Positions 1-5,321 of a DNA stretch of 6,974 bases are shown in pieces; position 1 is the first letter of the stretch; each line of letters starts with the position of its first letter. This DNA is from Solobacterium sp. Lineage in GTDB: Bacteria; Bacillota_I; Bacilli_A; Erysipelotrichales; Erysipelotrichaceae. The stretch lies in NCBI GenBank assembly GCA_017536845.1, contig JAFWCP010000258.1, positions 1-6,974 of the forward strand, written 5' to 3'. Below the pieces are notes generated by a model. It had not been told where the DNA came from. It did no database searches and worked only from the letters and a program-made list of their open reading frames with translations. Made by a program: the position numbers and the translations under genes.

Positions 1-1033
1 CATCGCCATACGTTGCCAGGCCGACGATTTTGCCGTCGGTGCTTGCTTCGCCGCGGATGTTCAGTTCACTGATCGTAATGACGATATGGCCGATCGGCTG
101 CGGTTCCGGCTCTGCCGTCGGTTCCGCGGTCGGCTCCACGGTCGGTGTTTCCGTGGGCTGAGGTTCTTCGGCCGGCTTGGGCTTGCGCAGTCCAAACGGA
201 TCCAGGAAGAAGAATGCCGCAAAGATCAGGGCAAGCAGGATGAGCACGATGGCGATCATCAGCGGCGTCCGGTTCGGGCCGTCATCTTCCTCGTCGTCGT
301 CATCTTCAGGCTCCGGCTTTGCCGGTGCGGACGAAACTCCTGCAGCCTTGTCAGCAGCCTGGACAGCCGAGACGGAAGTGATGCTTGTGATCTCAGCTTC
401 GGAAAGTTCTTCTGTCTTTGTCTCCTCTTCATCCGGTGTCTTTTCTACCGTGGAAGGCACGTCAAAGAGCGGTTTTTCCGCTGCCTTGGGGACAGGCCTG
501 GATGATACCGGAAGTTCGGCGGAATCTTCGATGAAGTTGTTTCCCAGGGAACCCGGCATGAACAGGTCAAGGGAAGGATCAGGATCCGCGTCACCGTTCA
601 TCTTCGGAAGCTCGATGGAATCATCAACATTCAGGCCGCCGAAAGCAAGGGTTGCCGTATGGGCGGAAGCCGGCGCCGTATCCCGGATGATCGGGATGGG
701 CTGGGTCTGGGATGTTGCGAATTTCGGCAGACGGAGGGTATTGGTGTCGGAATGCAGATCTTCAATGGGATCTATTTCCTCGTCATCTTCCTCTTCCATG
801 TGGGGCGGTTCCATGACCGGAACCGGTGCGGACGGCATTTCGTCAATGGCCGGTGTGACCATGGTAATATCAATGCCGCTTTCCGGGGTGTCATCCTCTT
901 TGAAGACAGACTCCATGACTTCCTTGAGGGTTTCTTCCGGATCACCGTTGATCTTCGCACCGCACTTCGGACATGTGTCTTTGCCGTCGGGAATCAGCGT
1001 GCCGCATTTATTACAATAGATAAAACTTTCCAT
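1..1033 (-). CDS. Zinc-ribbon, acidic-linker, single-TM, SH3-like protein (partial)
   Basis: The C-terminal end is cut by the left edge: 344 complete codons are present and no stop is reached. An N-terminal zinc ribbon has Cys7-x2-Cys10 and Cys21-x2-Cys24. About 220 residues of low-complexity acidic and Pro/Ala/Thr/Ser-rich sequence follow, ending in a Glu/Asp run just before a membrane helix (about 258-277). After the helix comes a Pro/Glu/Thr spacer with EPTAEPTAEP repeats, then residues from about 315 (HIVITISELNIRGEAS) that resemble the start of a bacterial SH3 domain. By family analogy the ribbon is cytoplasmic and the SH3-like part outside, perhaps at the cell wall. This topology is inferred; the Arg/Lys charges after the helix do not favour it. 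The start at 1033 was chosen because GGAGGT (1046-1041) lies seven bases upstream. An in-frame ATG at 1048 overlaps that site and is less likely. The specific function is unknown. Confidence 0.85.
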   Translation of the reverse strand, partial: MESFIYCNKCGTLIPDGKDTCPKCGAKINGDPEETLKEVMESVFKEDDTPESGIDITMVTPAIDEMPSAPVPVMEPPHMEEEDDEEIDPIEDLHSDTNTLRLPKFATSQTQPIPIIRDTAPASAHTATLAFGGLNVDDSIELPKMNGDADPDPSLDLFMPGSLGNNFIEDSAELPVSSRPVPKAAEKPLFDVPSTVEKTPDEEETKTEELSEAEITSITSVSAVQAADKAAGVSSAPAKPEPEDDDDEEDDGPNRTPLMIAIVLILLALIFAAFFFLDPFGLRKPKPAEEPQPTETPTVEPTAEPTAEPEPQPIGHIVITISELNIRGEASTDGKIVGLATYGD

Positions 1034-1040
1034 ATCGGTA

Positions 1041-1046
1041 ACCTCC
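1041..1046 (-). promoter_or_regulatory. Shine-Dalgarno site for the zinc-ribbon gene
   Basis: The minus strand reads GGAGGT, seven bases before the ATG at 1033. It decides between that start and the in-frame ATG at 1048, which overlaps the site itself. Confidence 0.8.
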
Positions 1047-1075
1047 ATGACAGATAAGCTTTCGCAGTCTATATT
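1047..1075 (+). promoter_or_regulatory. Candidate plus-strand promoter toward the small ORF
   Basis: ATGACA at 1047-1052 (5 of 6 to TTGACA) is followed by a 17-base spacer and TATATT at 1070-1075 (5 of 6 to TATAAT). The -10 overlaps the opposite-strand -10 of the zinc-ribbon gene, and the -35 lies in that gene's leader. Predicted transcription starts near 1082, reading into the small ORF at 1108 and possibly on to the gene at 1300. Confidence 0.45.
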
Positions 1076-1097
1076 ATATCTGATTTTTGAATGTAAA
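1073..1097 (-). promoter_or_regulatory. Candidate promoter of the zinc-ribbon gene
   Basis: A perfect TATAAT lies on the minus strand at 1078-1073, about 40 bases before the start codon. The only -35-like hexamer nearby is TTTACA at 1097-1092, and its 13-base spacing is too short. Paired instead with a TATAGA box at 1073-1068 the spacer would be 18. The -10 is convincing; the -35 is uncertain. Confidence 0.5.
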
Positions 1098-1107
1098 AAA
1101 GGCAAGA

Positions 1108-1188
1108 ATGACAGATGAAGAAGAAAAAACACGAAAAATAGCACCGATTCAGGAAGAAACCTACAGCAAAAGTCAATTTCGTGTGTGA
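1108..1188 (+). CDS. Possible small protein, 26 residues
   Basis: ATG at 1108 opens a 26-codon frame ending in TGA at 1186-1188. A weak AAGG ribosome site (1099-1102) lies five bases upstream, and a promoter-like pair about 35-60 bases upstream. The peptide is hydrophilic, begins MTDEEEKTRK and ends KSQFRV, with no membrane helix or motif I recognise. It could be a true small protein, a leader peptide for the gene at 1300, a decayed remnant, or chance in A-rich DNA. Position and ribosome site are the only support. Confidence 0.3.
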   Translation: MTDEEEKTRKIAPIQEETYSKSQFRV

Positions 1189-1205
1189 CAGTAAGAAGAA
1201 CGGTT

Positions 1206-1235
1206 CCGGCAATGGGGGATGACAAATCCCGCCGG
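1206..1235 (+). other. Inverted repeat / bulged hairpin over a promoter -35
   Basis: CCGGC (1206-1210) pairs with GCCGG (1231-1235), and GGGAT (1216-1220) with ATCCC (1226-1230) around a GACAA loop, leaving a five-base bulge on the left arm. No run of T follows, so it is not a standard intrinsic terminator. It covers the -35 box of the promoter proposed for the gene at 1300, so it could be an operator, or an RNA structure in transcripts that start further upstream. Confidence 0.35.
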
Positions 1236-1248
1236 CCTGTGCTATGGT
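1219..1248 (+). promoter_or_regulatory. Candidate promoter of the gene at 1300
   Basis: ATGACA (1219-1224, 5 of 6 to consensus) is followed by an 18-base spacer and TATGGT (1243-1248, 4 of 6). A TGC directly before the -10 gives an extended -10 element. Transcription would begin near 1255, leaving a leader of about 45 bases that contains a short GCC-GAAA-GGC hairpin (1266-1275) upstream of the ribosome site. Confidence 0.45.
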
Positions 1249-1282
1249 TAAATCTGCTCCGGTGTGCCGAAAGGCCGCAGGC

Positions 1283-1290
1283 GGAAAGGA
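1283..1290 (+). promoter_or_regulatory. Ribosome site that selects the ATG at 1300
   Basis: GGAAAGGA ends nine bases before the ATG at 1300. An upstream in-frame GTG at 1264 has no ribosome site and would add 12 basic residues, so it is disfavoured. An out-of-frame ATG at 1295 is only four bases from the site and opens a seven-codon frame. Confidence 0.65.
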
Positions 1291-1299
1291 ATTCATGCC

Positions 1300-1857
1300 A
1301 TGGAAGAAACTACAGTGAAGACAAAAAAGAAAATCAGCCCTCTGCTGTATGCGGCGGCCGCCCTGCTGGTGCTTGTCATTGCCGCTGTCCTGTACGTCAG
1401 GATGAAGCCTGACCATCCCCGGGAAACGGTGGAAAAGTACTTCCGCCTGCAGAATGAAATCTACGAAGCGCAGTCGCAGGAAGAAGTCGAGCAGACCCTG
1501 CGGGAACTCTACGGCATGCAGTATCCCAGCCTGGATATGCTGGCGGAGTGGTATGACGCCGAATCGGAAGCAGTCTTCTTCCGGATGATGGCCCAGTCGT
1601 TTTATGACGGCGTCAAACGCATGGATGAAGAGCAGCGTGCCCTGTACCATACGGAAGCGGAAATACGCACGGTCACGAAGATGTCCCGGGTCGAGATTGA
1701 TGAAAACCTGCACATACTGCCGGAAGAGTTCGGCCTGAAGACTTCCCAGGTGCAGGAAGCCTATGCCGTCAATGCCCTGGTGAAGCTGCCGGCCACCGAA
1801 TATGAAAGCAAACTGACCGTCTACTGTCTGGATGGGAAATGGTATCTGCTGGACTGA
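1300..1857 (+). CDS. Single-pass membrane protein of unknown function
   Basis: This 185-residue protein has a basic N-terminus (K7, K9-K11), one membrane helix at about 14-33 and an exported domain of about 150 residues. I do not recognise the family. The domain opens with a TVEKYF segment, has an amphipathic, Glu-rich and Tyr-rich middle, and ends in a strand-like run finishing LDGKWYLLD. An opening helix plus a closing GKWYLxD strand recalls NTF2-like extracytoplasmic domains, but that is only a resemblance. There is no signal-peptidase motif, lipobox or enzyme signature. The gene precedes the muramidase in the same direction, with 50 bases between stop and next start that hold a separate promoter, so the two need not be co-transcribed. 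A TGA and a TAA stop lie back to back. The frame is well supported; its job is unknown. Confidence 0.85.
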   Translation: MEETTVKTKKKISPLLYAAAALLVLVIAAVLYVRMKPDHPRETVEKYFRLQNEIYEAQSQEEVEQTLRELYGMQYPSLDMLAEWYDAESEAVFFRMMAQSFYDGVKRMDEEQRALYHTEAEIRTVTKMSRVEIDENLHILPEEFGLKTSQVQEAYAVNALVKLPATEYESKLTVYCLDGKWYLLD

Positions 1858-1868
1858 TAAGAAAATTG

Positions 1869-1884
1869 TAAGAAACCATTCTTA
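1869..1884 (+). promoter_or_regulatory. Perfect 6-4-6 palindrome, possible operator
   Basis: TAAGAA-ACCA-TTCTTA is a perfect inverted repeat placed where the -35 of the muramidase promoter should be. A further TAAGAAA at 1858-1864 repeats the left arm (1869-1875) with an 11-base offset, about one helical turn. This looks like a regulator site rather than a terminator, as no T run follows. No regulator can be named from this sequence. Confidence 0.4.
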
Positions 1885-1894
1885 TATCCTGTAC

Positions 1895-1900
1895 TATAAT
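1895..1900 (+). promoter_or_regulatory. -10 box of the muramidase gene
   Basis: A perfect TATAAT lies seven bases before the ATG at 1908. The expected -35 position (about 1872-1877, GAAACC) has no consensus; TTGTAA at 1866-1871 is 23 bases away, too far. The predicted start of transcription (about 1907) nearly coincides with the start codon. Confidence 0.55.
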
Positions 1901-1907
1901 TAGGCGC

Positions 1908-2804
1908 ATGAGAAAAAAGACAAAAAGAAGGACAGCACGAAGAACAGCATCCGCAAGACGGGGGAACAGACCGTCGTTTTTACTGCTTGTCCTTCTTTTT
2001 TTTGCCGCCATGGTTGCCCTGGTGCTGCTGCGCAGCTGTCTGAAGGAACACGTCTATGTCCAGCCGATTGAGGAGATCAAGATTGAATATCCCCTTGACC
2101 TGCATGACTATGATTTCAGCCGCCTGCGCTTTGAAGATTCCTTCGCCTGTTACGAAGATGAGAAGTATACCTCAAAGGTCGGCATTGATGTCTCCGTGCA
2201 CCAGAAGGAAATCGACTGGGCGAAGGTGAAGGAAGCCGGCATTGAGTTTGCCTTTATCCGGGTCGGCTACCGGGGCTATACCGAAGGCATCATGCATGAT
2301 GATGATTACTTTGAAGCCAACATCAAAGGCGCAAAGGAAAACGGCATCCCGGTCGGCATCTACTATTTTTCCCAGGCAGTGACGCTGGAAGAAGCGGCCG
2401 AAGAAGCCCAGTATGTCATCGAGCATCTGGAAGGATATGAAATCGACCTGCCGGTTGTCTTTGACATGGAAGAACCGGACAACGGCGACCATGGCCGCAC
2501 CATGGAGCTGAGCCGCCAGCAGCAGACCGACATAGCCCTGGAATTCCTGGCCCTTGTGGAAAGGGCAGGCTATACGCCGATGATCTATGATTCCGCCCTG
2601 CTGTATGAAAGGGATTATGACCTGCAGTACCTGCAGGGGTATCGTTTCTGGGTGGCGGATTATTCCAGCCGGCCGAAATATCCGTATGTCTTCGACATCT
2701 GGCAGTATTCCTCCTCCGGCCATGTGGATGGGGTGGAAGGGCGCTGCGATATGGACCTGATGCTCATAGAAAAAGATCCCCCTGAAGAAGAGGAATCTGA
2801 TTAA
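1908..2804 (+). CDS. Membrane-anchored GH25 muramidase (lysozyme-like)
   Basis: This 298-residue protein should cleave the MurNAc-GlcNAc bond of peptidoglycan from the outer face of the membrane. Its first 21 residues carry 11 Arg/Lys, followed by a membrane helix at about 24-41, so it is likely a type II anchored protein. A linker of about 50 residues leads to a GH25 domain from G92 to about 290. The domain has GIDVS (D94), an IRVGYRG segment, the GIYYFSQA strand, the catalytic DxE at D186-M187-E188, FWVADY at 247-252 and WQYSSSG near 265. All expected active-site elements are present. The tail is acidic. No ribosome site precedes the ATG, and the -10 box ends seven bases before it, so translation may be leaderless. 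The 5' codons are A-rich. A run of eight T (1996-2003) lies within the helix codons. Likely cell-wall remodelling; no phage genes are nearby. Confidence 0.93.
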   Translation: MRKKTKRRTARRTASARRGNRPSFLLLVLLFFAAMVALVLLRSCLKEHVYVQPIEEIKIEYPLDLHDYDFSRLRFEDSFACYEDEKYTSKVGIDVSVHQKEIDWAKVKEAGIEFAFIRVGYRGYTEGIMHDDDYFEANIKGAKENGIPVGIYYFSQAVTLEEAAEEAQYVIEHLEGYEIDLPVVFDMEEPDNGDHGRTMELSRQQQTDIALEFLALVERAGYTPMIYDSALLYERDYDLQYLQGYRFWVADYSSRPKYPYVFDIWQYSSSGHVDGVEGRCDMDLMLIEKDPPEEEESD

Positions 2805-3406
2805 TCCACATCCTGTTCAGCCGTTTCCTCCCACAGGAATTCGGCTTCGACCCGGCCCCGTGAGAGGTCGCGGATCGGCTTCTCGATTTCATCCTTTGCC
2901 AGCACCGAGGCGGTGATCTCCTCATCGTAGGAGAGTGCATCGAGGATGGTATTGCGCCGCAGCCATGTTTCCACCGTGCCCGACATATCATACGGGTAGG
3001 TGACAGAGTATCTCCGCAAAGTGACGTCGGTCACTTTTTTTGCGTGGGCCAGGGCATCGGCCACCGAACCGGAATAGGCCCGGATCAGCCCGCCGGCCCC
3101 CAGCTTGATGCCGCCGAAGTAGCGAACCACGCAGGCGACGACATCGCTCAGGCCGCTTTTGCGGATGCTTTCCAGCATCGGCACGCCGGCCGTGCCGGAA
3201 GGTTCATGATTGTCGCTGGAGCGCTGAATCATGTTGTTTTCCCCGCACATATAGGCGGTGCAGACATGGGTTGCATCGGCATACTCCTTACGGATGCTCT
3301 CGATGAAATCACGCGCCTCCTGCTCGCTTCTTGCCGGGGCCACACAGGCGATGAATCTGGATCTGTTGATGACGGTTTCTTCCCGATATTCTTCTTTGAG
3401 CCGCAT
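2801..3406 (-). CDS. yigZ: YigZ / IMPACT (UPF0029) family protein
   Basis: This 201-residue protein has the usual length and two-domain plan of bacterial YigZ. The N-terminal IMPACT domain carries the hallmark runs HEPSGTAG (67-74) and RYFGGIKLGAGGLIRAYS (95-112). The second domain (about 135-195) fits the ferredoxin-like DUF1949 region. The eukaryotic relative IMPACT regulates GCN2; the bacterial role is not settled, with ribosome or RNA association proposed. The start at 3406 was chosen because GAGGT (3415-3411) lies four bases upstream. An in-frame ATG at 3421 would add five residues but has no ribosome site and lies close to the -10. The gene converges with the muramidase, sharing TTAA at the stops, and diverges from mutL. 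Confidence 0.93.
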   Translation of the reverse strand: MRLKEEYREETVINRSRFIACVAPARSEQEARDFIESIRKEYADATHVCTAYMCGENNMIQRSSDNHEPSGTAGVPMLESIRKSGLSDVVACVVRYFGGIKLGAGGLIRAYSGSVADALAHAKKVTDVTLRRYSVTYPYDMSGTVETWLRRNTILDALSYDEEITASVLAKDEIEKPIRDLSRGRVEAEFLWEETAEQDVD

Positions 3407-3425
3407 ATTTACCTCGACCATATTG

Positions 3426-3443
3426 TATAATAATCAACAGGTG
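3426..3443 (+). promoter_or_regulatory. mutL -10 box and ribosome site
   Basis: A perfect TATAAT at 3426-3431 is followed by AGGTG at 3439-3443, six bases before the ATG at 3450. No good -35 lies at the correct distance (TTGAGC at 3396-3401 is 24 bases away). The leader would be only about a dozen bases. Confidence 0.5.
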
Positions 3444-3456
3444 AAAACTATGGGAA
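3427..3456 (-). promoter_or_regulatory. Candidate promoter of yigZ
   Basis: On the minus strand, TTCCCA (3456-3451, 4 of 6 to consensus) and TATTAT (3432-3427, 5 of 6) are 18 bases apart, predicting a start near 3420. A TACAAT at 3427-3422 is an alternative -10. The -35 lies over the first codons of mutL, and the -10 overlaps the mutL -10. Confidence 0.4.
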
Positions 3457-5321
3457 GAATTCAGAAACTGGATGCCAATACAGCCAATATGATTGCGGCC
3501 GGCGAGGTCGTCGAAAGGCCGATGGGCGTCGTCAAAGAACTGATTGAAAACGCGATTGATGCGGAAAGCTCAAGGATCGACATCCTGATTGAAGAAGGCG
3601 GCATGAAGAAACTGACCGTGCAGGACAACGGCGTCGGCATGGACAGCCAGGATGCCGTCATGGCCTTTGAGCGCCATGCCACCTCCAAGATCAAGACGCA
3701 GAATGATTTATGGTCCATCCATACGCTCGGCTTCCGCGGGGAGGCCCTGCCTTCGATTGCCTCGGTTGCCAGGGTGACATTGGAAACAAGCGACGGCAAT
3801 GAGAGCACTCAGGTCATCATGGAATACGGCAGCACTGTTTCGGTGGCCCCGTACCCCTGCAACCAGGGCACTTCCATCACGGTGGAAGGGCTGTTCTACC
3901 GCACCCCGGCCCGGCTGAAGCACATGCGTTCGGCTTCCTATGAAGCATCGCTGATCCAGGATGTAATCATCCGCTTTGCCCTTTCCCACCCGGAAATCGC
4001 CTTTCATTATTATAACGAGGGAAGAGAAGCCTTCGCCACCACCGGCCAGAACGACCTGCTGGAAGTCCTCTACCAGGCCGGCGGCAGGGCCGCTGCCGAA
4101 AATGCCGTGGAAGCGGACTTCTCAGACTATGACTATCATGTCCATGGCTATATCGTCAAGCCGGCTGTCAGCCGCGCATCCCGCAGTGCCATGAACCTGT
4201 TTTTAAACGGCCGCATGGTCCGGACATACCGTTTATATAAGGCTGTATCCAATGCCTACCAGGGCTATCTTCCTGAAGGCCGTTACCCGATGGTCGTGCT
4301 GTCCATCGACATGGATCCGCATATCCTTGATGTCAACGTGCATCCTTCGAAATGGGAAGTCAGGCTGTCCAAGGAAAACCAGCTGGAAGCCATGCTTGCC
4401 GAAGGGGTCAGGAACCTGCTTGTTTCCACCATGCCGGCGATTGCGGCAGATACTCAGAAGGCCAGGGTCACCTACTATGAACCCATGTCCTTTGACCCCG
4501 ACCTGTTAGAGGCCAAGGAAGAAAAGCCTGCTATCAAAGAAGAACCGGTCCCTCAGGAAACAAAGTCTGTCCAGGAAGTGATGGATCAGCCGGAAGACAA
4601 GCCTGTTCCGGAAGCTGCCGCACAGCCGCAACCCGAAGTTCCCGCAGAACCGGAAGAACTGCTTCCTGGAAAAGCGGAAGAAATACAGCCTGAAAAACCG
4701 GAAGAAATACAGCCTGAAATGGTCAGTGAACCGGTGGCAGAAACCGTCAGTTTCCCGCAGCTGGAAGTCATCGGCCAGTACAAGGACAGGTATATCCTTG
4801 CCTCAGCCGAAGCCGGCCTGGTGCTGATCGACCCGAAACGGGCGATGGAGCGCATCCAGTATGAAGACATGCTGAAAAGGGTGAAGGAACCCGGGACAAT
4901 GGTGCCGCTGTTAACGCCGCTGGTCCTGCCGGTGACGGAAGACATCACCAGGAGGCTGGAAGAGATCAACAAGGCGGCGGAAACCATGCAGGTATGCTTT
5001 GAAGAATTCGGCAGGGATACCCTGATGGTCAGGGAAATCCCTTCCTGGATGATGGATCTGGATGCGGAAAGCTTTTTAACCGATTATCTGGATGTCCTGC
5101 GTTTCCAGGATACCGATGCTTCGGCTTTGATGCAGAAAAAGAAGACAGCCGTCATGGCTGAGGGCTATGTGAAATACAGAAAGAAGAAGCTGACAATGGA
5201 AGAAATGCAGATCCTTGTCCGGCGGCTGAGCCAATGTGAAAACGGCTTCTTTACCGTCAGGGGGAAACCGGTCATTGTCGTGCTGCATGAAAAGGAACTG
5301 GACAAGGAGTTTGCCGTATGA
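3450..5321 (+). CDS. mutL: DNA mismatch repair protein MutL, endonuclease site degenerate
   Basis: This 623-residue protein, about the length of Bacillus MutL, couples MutS mismatch recognition to downstream repair. The N-terminal GHKL ATPase looks complete: ELIENAIDA with E30 and N34, DNGVGM at 59-64, RHATSK at 75-80, GFRGEAL at 94-100, and K301 in the HPSK motif of the transducer domain. A Pro/Glu-rich linker (about 355-434) joins it to a C-terminal dimerisation domain. There, the positions matching the metal-dependent endonuclease of Gram-positive MutL are substituted: DQHA(x2)E(x4)E reads DPKRAMERIQYE at 461-472, the ACR-type cysteine site reads KKKTAV (563-568), and CPHGRP reads TVRGKP (602-607). 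The beta-clamp motif QxxLxP reads VPLLTP at 485-490. Probably ATPase-active but nicking-deficient. The start at 3450 fits the ribosome site; upstream in-frame codons are antisense to yigZ. The stop overlaps the miaA start by four bases. Confidence 0.95.
   Translation: MGRIQKLDANTANMIAAGEVVERPMGVVKELIENAIDAESSRIDILIEEGGMKKLTVQDNGVGMDSQDAVMAFERHATSKIKTQNDLWSIHTLGFRGEALPSIASVARVTLETSDGNESTQVIMEYGSTVSVAPYPCNQGTSITVEGLFYRTPARLKHMRSASYEASLIQDVIIRFALSHPEIAFHYYNEGREAFATTGQNDLLEVLYQAGGRAAAENAVEADFSDYDYHVHGYIVKPAVSRASRSAMNLFLNGRMVRTYRLYKAVSNAYQGYLPEGRYPMVVLSIDMDPHILDVNVHPSKWEVRLSKENQLEAMLAEGVRNLLVSTMPAIAADTQKARVTYYEPMSFDPDLLEAKEEKPAIKEEPVPQETKSVQEVMDQPEDKPVPEAAAQPQPEVPAEPEELLPGKAEEIQPEKPEEIQPEMVSEPVAETVSFPQLEVIGQYKDRYILASAEAGLVLIDPKRAMERIQYEDMLKRVKEPGTMVPLLTPLVLPVTEDITRRLEEINKAAETMQVCFEEFGRDTLMVREIPSWMMDLDAESFLTDYLDVLRFQDTDASALMQKKKTAVMAEGYVKYRKKKLTMEEMQILVRRLSQCENGFFTVRGKPVIVVLHEKELDKEFAV
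4675..4719 (+). repeat. Short in-frame tandem repeat in the mutL linker
   Basis: A 21-base unit at 4675-4695 recurs exactly at 4699-4719, a period of 24 bases or eight codons. It encodes two copies of a PEEIQPE-like unit in the acidic linker. Slippage would add or remove eight residues without shifting the frame. Confidence 0.85.

Noticed and set aside
177..1019. Long plus-strand open frame, Ser-rich product, opposite the zinc-ribbon gene
   Set aside because: It is antisense to a gene with a clear zinc ribbon, membrane helix and ribosome site. Its Ser-rich runs are the complement of Asp/Glu codons.
1295..1318. Seven-codon upstream frame (ATG at 1295) overlapping the start at 1300
   Set aside because: It is only four bases from the ribosome site against nine for the ATG at 1300, is very short, and has no other support.
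1069..1713. Minus-strand open frame of 214 codons
   Set aside because: It is the shadow of the gene at 1300-1857, has no ribosome site, and its end crosses the divergent promoter region.
1857..1885. Intrinsic terminator after the gene at 1300 formed by ATAAGAA and TTCTTAT
   Set aside because: The arms are AT-only or nearly so, the loop is long and no T run follows. An operator role at the next promoter fits better.
1908..1976. Twin-arginine signal in the muramidase N-terminus
   Set aside because: Several Arg pairs occur, but none in an SRRxFLK-like setting, and there is no cleavage site after the helix.
2028..2041. Possible lipoprotein cysteine in the muramidase (L-R-S-C44)
   Set aside because: Arg at the -2 position does not fit a lipobox, and the long basic N-terminus with a helix fits a plain membrane anchor.
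2172..2723. Minus-strand open frame of 183 codons
   Set aside because: It is antisense to the catalytic domain of the muramidase, whose motifs are unmistakable.
3258..3449. N-terminal extension of MutL by 64 residues
   Set aside because: The extension is antisense to yigZ and unlike any MutL. The family start (MGRIQKLDANTANMIAAGEVVERP) follows a ribosome site at 3439.
4586..4987. Minus-strand Ser/Gly-rich open frame
   Set aside because: It is the complement of the Pro/Glu-rich mutL linker; low complexity and no start signals.
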